A DNA stretch of 10,771 nt from Christensenella sp. UBA941 (GTDB taxonomy: Bacteria > Bacillota > Clostridia > Christensenellales > UBA941). Position 1 is the stretch's first letter; each line of letters opens with the position of its first letter. Positions 5,968 through 10,771 of the stretch are shown here, in pieces. The notes under the pieces are model-generated. The model was not told the DNA's origin. It searched no databases and saw only the letters and a list, made by a program, of their open reading frames with translations. The position numbers were made by a program, and so were the translations under genes. The stretch covers positions 1 to 10,771 of the forward strand of contig DBDD01000126.1 of the NCBI GenBank assembly GCA_002293365.1, written 5' to 3'.

Positions 5968-6771
5968 TTACATAGTGCGTTCCAATTGCAGTTTGCTCTT
6001 GTCTATATCTCTTTGGCTAATCACAAGATTACCAGCCCAAGACAAATGGCTCTTATCAAGCTTTTCAAAGCTGATTGTCCCGGCATATACGCCGCTCATC
6101 GTCTGCCTGTAGTTCTCGATTTTATTTAGTCGATAGTAAGCGTCGTAGAATTGGCTTATACGCAAGTCGAGCACAGTATCGTAATTATATTTAAACCCCT
6201 CGTGGTTTACGGCTAAGGATATAAGGTTAGAAAGCTGAGATTCAAAAGTCTTGCCAGCCTCTTTCTTCTGCTTCCTGCGGTTTCTATCAATCAACGATTT
6301 CCGCATACGCTCGTTTCCGGCCTTAAACTCTATCTCGTCGGAAATGACATTCATCTCGCGTACAAATTTTGTGATTTGCGCGAAAACCAGCCGATCTATG
6401 ATGATTTTATTATTGGGATGACAAAAAATCAGCTCGCCGTTTTCGACGTTCTCACCAAACTCAAAGCCGGTAAAGTCTATATCGCCGAACAAAATCCGAG
6501 TAATCTCCTGCGGCAAATTGTTAAGATTAACGGAGAAGAATTCAAAATCATCCACGTCCAAATAATTAATCCCGGCATCATCAAGCTGAACCATAAAATC
6601 ATACGGACGGGCAACGGTCAATGTAACCAGATTAAGGTATTTTTCTTCTCCGAAATCCGTTATATCGCGTATGGATGGATTTTGAACCGTCAGGGATTTT
6701 GATATTACGAGCGGCTGACCTCCAATTGTATGTTTTAGCTTGTCAAACTGGATCGAAGTATTTACGCTCAT
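5968..6771 (-). CDS. Conserved phage protein between tail terminator and tail tube genes, role unknown
   Basis: 267 residues from an ATG that overlaps the previous stop in an ATGA junction. A weak CGGGAG sits immediately before it, so coupling probably drives initiation. Visible parts are an N-terminal beta segment (QPLVISKSLTVQNPSIRDI), TDFGEEKYLNLVTL, an aromatic acidic stretch (NYLDVDDFEFFSVNL), a middle domain with FCHPNNKIIIDRLVFAQI, a strongly basic helix (ERMRKSLIDRNRRKQKKEAGK) and a C-terminal helical part with FYDAYYRLNKIENY. There are no catalytic motifs, signal peptide or membrane segment. I recall relatives in Firmicutes phages annotated only as hypothetical. A tail assembly or adaptor role is plausible from position alone. 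A hairpin terminator follows directly, so the late transcript is punctuated after this gene. Confidence 0.7.
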   Translation of the reverse strand: MSVNTSIQFDKLKHTIGGQPLVISKSLTVQNPSIRDITDFGEEKYLNLVTLTVARPYDFMVQLDDAGINYLDVDDFEFFSVNLNNLPQEITRILFGDIDFTGFEFGENVENGELIFCHPNNKIIIDRLVFAQITKFVREMNVISDEIEFKAGNERMRKSLIDRNRRKQKKEAGKTFESQLSNLISLAVNHEGFKYNYDTVLDLRISQFYDAYYRLNKIENYRQTMSGVYAGTISFEKLDKSHLSWAGNLVISQRDIDKSKLQLERTM

Positions 6772-7241
6772 CTCCCGCAGCTCCGCTCCTTCACATGCTG
6801 GGTTTGGAACGTAAGCACCCGGCAGGGATGCTTGTAATCAACGGCGGTTTCAAAGCTGGACAGCAGCTCCAACCTAGATACTCCGAAAGTCTTGCGCGCA
6901 AAGAGCTTTACTATTTCTTCGCCGATCAGGTCTATCCTCGTCGCACCCCGGCCATCACCGACGCGCATATTATCTTGATGCGTTATGGCGCGAACCACAA
7001 TGTTGCAATCCTTAAAAAGTTGATTGGTCATGTAGTTGGATAACACGTCGGCCTTGATCGTAATGTACGTTTTCGCTTCTTCCTCGATTGGTGGAACGCG
7101 ATTGAACGGATAGATATGCTCGTAGATCAATTCCTCTCCGGCCTCGATCTTTGACGGGTCGATCAGCTCGATTATACCGGGAGTATTGATTATGTCCGAG
7201 ATTACGAGCTGCTTCAGCTCGATAACAGGATCATTCGTCAC
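6768..7241 (-). CDS. Putative tail terminator or tail completion protein
   Basis: 157 residues from a GTG start at 7241 that nearly touches the TAA of the preceding gene (stop at 7245-7243). GGGGTGG just upstream serves as ribosome site. The ATG at 7243 is out of frame and hits a stop at once. Visible features include LKQLVISDIINTPGIIELID, an acidic YEHIYPF segment, strands in TYITIKAD and NIVVRAITHQD, then TRIDLIGEEIVKLF and a strand-rich C-terminus. An alternating alpha/beta protein of this size between neck and tail tube genes matches tail terminators (gpU-like), which cap the tail tube. The assignment rests on order, size and my memory of similar Firmicutes phage proteins. Its stop overlaps the next start by four bases (ATGA), so the two are translationally coupled. 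Confidence 0.65.
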   Translation of the reverse strand: MTNDPVIELKQLVISDIINTPGIIELIDPSKIEAGEELIYEHIYPFNRVPPIEEEAKTYITIKADVLSNYMTNQLFKDCNIVVRAITHQDNMRVGDGRGATRIDLIGEEIVKLFARKTFGVSRLELLSSFETAVDYKHPCRVLTFQTQHVKERSCGR

Positions 7242-7242
7242 A

Positions 7243-8274
7243 TTACCACCCCGCTTTCACGGTCAAATCGACATAGGCGCCGTATTCAGTCTTATCGACG
7301 GCCATACTCAGGCGCAGCCTAACGTCAGCCAAACCGTAGTCGTTCGCCGCTTTGATTTTGACAGAGCAAGCTTCCGGCAGCTCTTGGATAGTAAACTTGT
7401 CGCGAAGGCTCTCGTCTGCCAAGAATATCTCCCAGCGAGGCGCTGCTCCGTCTGGCAATGAAATACTGTCGCCAGCCTCATTGTAGAATCGGGCAGTAAA
7501 GGTCTTTGCGGAACCGCCAACAGAGAGTGTCGGTTTGCCGGAATAAGTGATTTCGCAACGGCCAGCGGCGGCAGGTTCGTCTTTTGGCTTGTAGTTGGCG
7601 ATCATGAGATCGGCATTGTCCGTCTCAGCGTTAAAAACGTCTTGCTCAAAATCGAAAATCATATAACCCTCGGAATCGTCGCCTCCGCTGCGCCCGGTCA
7701 ACGTGTTAATGCTGGTCAGCTTGTAGGCTTTGGCCTTACCATTGATTTTCTCTAAAAGAAAACGATGATTCAGCTCCAGCATTGCGGTTTCCGCATCATA
7801 AGGGATTTGCATAACATAATCGCGGCTCGATGCGGTGATGACCTTACCAGAATCCAAGTTCGAGGCATAGGGCTTTTGGGCTTTTGCCCAGCGCGAGACG
7901 ATATCCCCTGTCGCCGGGGATTGCCAGACGAGTTTAAAGTTGCAGCGCTCTATACGTCCTTTACAGGTAACGGCGTCGATGAAATCAACCTCCGTAACCA
8001 GCCAGTGCGAAATATAACCCCGCGAGTCTTTCATTTGAACGGTTTGCCCCAGTCTCACATAATGACCGGGGAGGGTATTGAAAGTCTTTTGGTCGATGAT
8101 CTGCGTAGCGTGGATGATAAGCCGCGCCTCTGCGCCGTCTATGAGCACATCACAGCCGGCAACAAGGCCAGATTCCTTGCGGTCGATTCTCTCGCGGAGC
8201 CGGTTGATCGAACGGTCACGCTCGTTTTCGCCGTCCATATTGATGATCGCTTTATATAAATCCCAATTAGCCAG
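7243..8274 (-). CDS. Putative head-closure or neck protein with C-terminal Ig-like domain; probable CTG start
   Basis: 343 residues if translation starts at CTG 8274, 331 from the first ATG (8238). The extra residues (ANWDLYKAIIN after the start) read as real protein continuous with MDGENERDRSINRLRERI, and a good ribosome site precedes the CTG but not the ATG. No ATG, GTG or TTG exists between the upstream in-frame TAA and 8238. Residues about 1-45 are helical and charged. About 45-235 form a beta-rich domain with GHYVRLGQTVQMKD, HWLVTEVDF and RFLLEKINGKAKAYKLTS. The last 100 or so residues look like an Ig-like fold (SVGGSAKTFTARF, then PRWEIF, ending AYVDLTVKAGW). Ig-like additions are common on phage surface and neck proteins. 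Position suggests a stopper or head-closure protein. The function is inferred. Confidence 0.7.
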   Translation of the reverse strand: MANWDLYKAIINMDGENERDRSINRLRERIDRKESGLVAGCDVLIDGAEARLIIHATQIIDQKTFNTLPGHYVRLGQTVQMKDSRGYISHWLVTEVDFIDAVTCKGRIERCNFKLVWQSPATGDIVSRWAKAQKPYASNLDSGKVITASSRDYVMQIPYDAETAMLELNHRFLLEKINGKAKAYKLTSINTLTGRSGGDDSEGYMIFDFEQDVFNAETDNADLMIANYKPKDEPAAAGRCEITYSGKPTLSVGGSAKTFTARFYNEAGDSISLPDGAAPRWEIFLADESLRDKFTIQELPEACSVKIKAANDYGLADVRLRLSMAVDKTEYGAYVDLTVKAGW

Positions 8275-8284
8275 ACTACACCAT

Positions 8285-8292
8285 CTCCCTTC
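8285..8292 (-). promoter_or_regulatory. Ribosome site that places a CTG start at 8274
   Basis: On the minus strand GAAGGGAG lies 10 bases before CTG 8274. The only in-frame ATG (8238) is more than 45 bases away and has no ribosome site of its own. An ATG right after this site (8284) meets a TAG two codons later and is in another frame. Confidence 0.5.
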
Positions 8293-8298
8293 TGCGCT

Positions 8299-8736
8299 TT
8301 ACACGCCAATTTCTCCGTTCTGATATGAGTAGTCGATAAGCTGCTGCTTAAAATCCGCTGCGGCCATCTTATACACCCCCGCGATCTCGCGCAGCAGATT
8401 AGCGGGAGAGTAGAGGGCAATTTCCTTCGTGCTGAGGACGTTTTCAAGATTGTCCGACGAAAAAGCGTAGGGCTTGAGCCAGCGCACGATCATCCCCTCG
8501 GAGATAATATCAATCAGCTCGTCAGAGAGATCGTTTGAAAATATAGAATCTTCATCGTCGCGCTGCGTCAAATCCACGCCGCTTAACTTCTTGACCATCG
8601 GCGCGATCTTCGAGCAAACGGACTTCATGTGAATTGAAATAACCGCGTCCCGGTCGGCCTCGTTCAATTTGAGAAACTTATGCTCCGTAATCTTGAACAA
8701 AAAAGCGTCCAGAACGTCGGCGTATGGCGTTCCCAT
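8299..8736 (-). CDS. Putative head-tail connector (neck) protein
   Basis: 145 residues, mostly helical. ATG 8736 is preferred over the in-frame TTG 8757 because AAGGGGCGAGG lies just before it and it then starts 13 bases after the previous stop. Visible features are an N-terminal helix with DAFLFKITEH, an acidic DLTQRDDEDSIF loop, a helix DELIDIISEGMIVRWLKP, and a conserved-looking STKEIALYSPANLLREI segment. This all-helical size and pattern matches what I know of gp6/gp15-like connector proteins that sit below the portal, and the gene lies where such genes usually lie, between capsid and tail terminator. No database comparison was possible, so the specific neck role is inference from fold impression and order. 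Confidence 0.7.
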   Translation of the reverse strand: MGTPYADVLDAFLFKITEHKFLKLNEADRDAVISIHMKSVCSKIAPMVKKLSGVDLTQRDDEDSIFSNDLSDELIDIISEGMIVRWLKPYAFSSDNLENVLSTKEIALYSPANLLREIAGVYKMAAADFKQQLIDYSYQNGEIGV

Positions 8737-8749
8737 CTGCCTCGCCCCT

Positions 8750-9313
8750 TTACTCAAAAGTTACGTCCAGCGCCTTTTGCAGCGCCATAATTGTCTTCCG
8801 CGAGTCGATATCGCCCGAACGAATCAGTTCCTGCGCGCGGGTCATAACCGAGAATTTCAACGATTCCGAGAGCGCCGCGCATTTTTCCGTTAATTCCTCC
8901 GGCGACAGCAAAAAGAGCTGGTCGAAATTATCAGAGGTAATAGCATGTGCGTAGAGCTGATCGACGCCGATAAATTCCAGAACGCCCCTGTCCTCGATAA
9001 GCACCCAATTTTCCTTGAAAAAGCGGCGCTGCGTTCGCTTCATGATAAGCAATTCGCCTATGGTCATGTGGCATACATCGCCAAATTCGTGCCACTCGTA
9101 GACCTCTTTTGTCTGAGAGCTGACGTAGACCATATAGCCCGGATAACCGTTGATTACAGGTATCGACTCGTGAAGCTCATACTGCGGCTGGGGCTTCTGC
9201 TTTTTCGGGGCTGGTGCTGCGGAAGCGGATGGCGTAGCGGCGACAGGCGCGTTTTGCGCGTCCTGCTGACGCTGTTGCGCTTTTGCTGCGCGTTGTTCTT
9301 TCGTATAAGCCAT
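8750..9313 (-). CDS. Conserved phage structural-module protein with Ala/Pro linker, role unknown
   Basis: 187 residues. I chose ATG 9313 (protein starts MAYTKEQRAAKAQ) because AAAGGAAAG lies just upstream. An in-frame TTG at 9328 falls inside that ribosome site. Residues 1 to about 40 are charged, then low-complexity Ala/Pro/Lys (APVAATPSASAAPAPKKQK). A compact domain of about 140 residues follows, with YMVYVSSQTKEVYEWHEFGD, a WVLIED segment and a helical C-terminus. I recall similar proteins directly after the capsid gene in Firmicutes gut phages, without a known function. The tail-like linker and the position between capsid and connector genes suggest a capsid-interior, scaffold-related or neck role, but nothing visible proves this. 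There are no catalytic motifs and no membrane segment. Confidence 0.75.
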   Translation of the reverse strand: MAYTKEQRAAKAQQRQQDAQNAPVAATPSASAAPAPKKQKPQPQYELHESIPVINGYPGYMVYVSSQTKEVYEWHEFGDVCHMTIGELLIMKRTQRRFFKENWVLIEDRGVLEFIGVDQLYAHAITSDNFDQLFLLSPEELTEKCAALSESLKFSVMTRAQELIRSGDIDSRKTIMALQKALDVTFE

Positions 9314-9333
9314 TTGCTTTCCTTTCAAATATT

Positions 9334-9366
9334 AAGCTGAGGCGCTGGATTTCAGCGCCTCAGCTT
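9334..9366 (-). terminator. Strong hairpin after the capsid gene, possible partial terminator
   Basis: A perfect 14-bp stem (arms 9334-9347 and 9353-9366) with a 5-base loop lies 7 bases past the capsid stop codon. On the minus strand the stem is followed by AATATTTG, a weak U-rich tract, so termination may be partial. The ribosome site of the next gene lies just beyond. Such a hairpin can also protect the 3' end of capsid mRNA. The structure is seen directly; its activity is inferred. Confidence 0.65.
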
Positions 9367-9373
9367 GGGATTC

Positions 9374-10375
9374 TTACAGGGTGTCCGTGGTTTCGTAGAC
9401 GCCCAGCTTCTCGTTGACCATTGCGGCCACGCCGGTCTTCATGAGGCAGAAATATTCCTGCGTCAGATCGGCGTTGTCGGTCGGATTGCCGAGCACTATG
9501 GTCGCTTCGCCCTCCGTGACGTACTTGACCGGCTTATTCTCGGCGGCGATTATGATGAGCTTGTTGTCGTTGAGTACGAACTGATCGGTATCGCGGCGGT
9601 GTATCTGGCGCAGCGATACAACCGGCGTACCGTAGAAGCGCCCGGCAAAGCCTATATTGTATAGGTCTTCCTTCTGCTTCTCGGAAATCAGCTCGTCGCC
9701 CAAAAGGGACAGGCCAAGCTTCGTGCCGACAAGCGTTACCGTTTTGCCAGTCGCGGCTTCGACGTGCTGAATCAGCCGCATAAGCGCCCTCGTGGAGAAA
9801 CTGCCCGCCGTGGGATAATAAGTCGCGCCCAGCGAAGCCGCCGTAAGCCCGTTCCAGCAATCGAAGATGTCCTCGTATTGCTTCTGCTTGAAGGATGCGC
9901 TCACCCGGTCGATGAACACGTCCATGTCACAGCGGCCAGACAGCAGACGGGTCATTTCCTCGAAGACGCGAATCGACTTGATCGTGGTCGTGATGGACTT
10001 CTTTTCGCCGCCGTTCAGCCTCTGCCTGCGCGAGCCGCGGACACCATCGGCAATTTCAGATACCACGAAAAGAGAATTGTCCGGCGCGATGAATTCATTC
10101 TGATCGCCGAGCGCGAGATTACGCTCGTCCACCAGCGCGGCGAAGAAAGGCTCGTCGGCCAAACCGCGAATTACGGTCTGAGCGATGATCTCCTCCATTA
10201 TCGCGAAAAGGCCGTTGCACTTGCCGTCGCGCACGGCCTTGTAAGAGAGCGTGGTCGAGCCGTTGTTAGCGTCAACCAACGCTTGCCGCAGAGTATCCAT
10301 AGTTTCCTGTTTGGAAAAGTTACCCGATACGCGGCCCTTGTAGGCGTCTACCGCCAATTTAACTATATCGTTCAT
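9374..10375 (-). CDS. Probable major capsid protein
   Basis: 333 residues starting at an ATG preceded by GGGAGG at a good distance. The length fits an HK97-fold major capsid protein. The N-terminal 60 residues are helical and charged. They are followed by a region resembling the N-arm and E-loop area (GDQNEFIAPDNSLF, then a basic stretch RGSRRQRLNGGEKK), a long helix with EEMTRLLSGRCDMDVFIDRV, and a C-terminal beta-rich part with KPVKYVTEGE and ATIVLGNP. These are what I recall for capsid proteins of Firmicutes siphophages with this gene order, though I cannot run a profile search. It follows the pre-capsid gene directly and is followed by a 14-bp hairpin, which suits a very abundant protein. 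Alternatives such as a protease or portal are not supported by length or motifs. Confidence 0.8.
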   Translation of the reverse strand: MNDIVKLAVDAYKGRVSGNFSKQETMDTLRQALVDANNGSTTLSYKAVRDGKCNGLFAIMEEIIAQTVIRGLADEPFFAALVDERNLALGDQNEFIAPDNSLFVVSEIADGVRGSRRQRLNGGEKKSITTTIKSIRVFEEMTRLLSGRCDMDVFIDRVSASFKQKQYEDIFDCWNGLTAASLGATYYPTAGSFSTRALMRLIQHVEAATGKTVTLVGTKLGLSLLGDELISEKQKEDLYNIGFAGRFYGTPVVSLRQIHRRDTDQFVLNDNKLIIIAAENKPVKYVTEGEATIVLGNPTDNADLTQEYFCLMKTGVAAMVNEKLGVYETTDTL

Positions 10376-10396
10376 TGTGCTGTCCTCCCATTAAGA

Positions 10397-10771
10397 TTAG
10401 GCTACTTCGATGACAAAGTAGGTGGTGTTGCCCGATTCCTTGCCGACGATAGAGCCGATGGTCGTTGCCTTTGCGGTGGGCGTCGCGGCGACGTTCAGCT
10501 TCGTGCTGCCAGCGGCCAGCTCCACGATATTTCCTTCCGCGGGAGCAGCGCCGGACAGAGCTTCAGCGGTAACGGAAAAGACCTCGCCGCTGTGCAAGCG
10601 ATAACCGCGGCAGATCGTACCGGCCTCGTTCACAAACTCCGAAAGGTTGTAATTCTTCGTGTCGTATTTCAGCTCCGGCGTGGCGATCAAGACCAGATCG
10701 CGCATCTTCGTATCAATGGCCGGCGCGACGCCCTTATAGCAATCCCTCATACCGGGCATGAGGCCGGCGAG
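10397..10771 (-). CDS. Small pre-capsid protein, 5' end outside the window (role unknown, possibly capsid-associated)
   Basis: At least 124 residues are visible, ending in FVIEVA and a TAA. The frame is open to the right edge. The two in-window ATGs (10759 and 10750) have no ribosome site in front of them, so the true start probably lies outside and this is a C-terminal part. The visible protein is a compact beta-rich sequence with RDLVLIATPE near its start, a RGYRLHSGEVF stretch in the middle and short strands separated by Gly/Ala turns. There is no membrane segment. It sits 21 bases ahead of the probable major capsid gene. In phages with this layout that slot often holds a decoration, head-fibre or scaffold-like protein, but no motif decides between them here. 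The coding call is firm and the role is inference from position. Confidence 0.75.
   Translation of the reverse strand, partial: LAGLMPGMRDCYKGVAPAIDTKMRDLVLIATPELKYDTKNYNLSEFVNEAGTICRGYRLHSGEVFSVTAEALSGAAPAEGNIVELAAGSTKLNVAATPTAKATTIGSIVGKESGNTTYFVIEVA

Noticed and set aside
7765..8259. 164-codon plus-strand ORF opposite the Ig-domain neck gene.
   Set aside because: It is antisense to a well-supported gene, has no ribosome site and no recognisable motif.
8945..9340. 131-codon plus-strand ORF with a leucine-rich, membrane-like C-terminus.
   Set aside because: It is the antisense of an Ala/Lys/Gln-rich coding stretch, which produces such leucine/arginine runs; no ribosome site.
1..10771. tRNA genes, CRISPR arrays, insertion sequences or attachment sites.
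   Set aside because: I saw no cloverleaf, no regularly spaced repeats, no transposase frame and no terminal inverted repeats.

Overview
The window is the virion-assembly part of a tailed (siphovirus-like) bacteriophage or prophage. Nearly every gene lies on the minus strand and reads from the right edge to the left. Strong GGAGG-type ribosome sites, a TP901-type tape measure and protein families I associate with phages of Clostridia and related Bacillota suggest a Firmicutes host. Composition looks close to 50 percent GC. No integrase, terminase, portal or lysis gene is inside the window, so I cannot say from sequence alone whether this is a virus or a prophage.

Layout, in transcription order (right to left): the tail end of a small pre-capsid protein (10771-10397), the probable major capsid protein (10375-9374), an Ala/Pro-linker protein of unknown role (9313-8750), three neck or connector-type proteins (8736-8299, 8274-7243, 7241-6768), a conserved protein of unknown role (6771-5968), the probable major tail tube protein (5903-5073), a 339-base non-coding block, a zinc-ribbon protein (4727-4410) running into a PD-(D/E)XK nuclease-like frame (4420-3983), a probable tail assembly chaperone (3966-3364), a gp10-like small structural protein (3377-2856), and the N-terminal 790 codons of the tape measure protein (2370 to beyond base 1).

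Two elements run against this late operon on the plus strand. One is a compact XRE/HigA-like helix-turn-helix gene (2548-2859) with its own sigma-70 promoter and a palindrome over the -35 box, wedged between the gp10-like gene and the tape measure. The other is an apparent stand-alone structured RNA (about 4861-5029) with a TTGACA promoter, several nested stems and a rho-independent terminator, lying in the gap after the major tail gene. Both look like morons: independently expressed cargo inside a virion operon.

The late operon is also punctuated by minus-strand hairpins: after the capsid gene, just before the major tail gene, and two in tandem just before the tape measure. If they terminate, they could set the ratios of high-copy and low-copy virion proteins, or they could require antitermination. 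The strongest oddities are the structured plus-strand RNA and the nuclease frame, which has no usable start of its own and joins the zinc-ribbon gene only through a shift at a seven-A run next to the stop codon.
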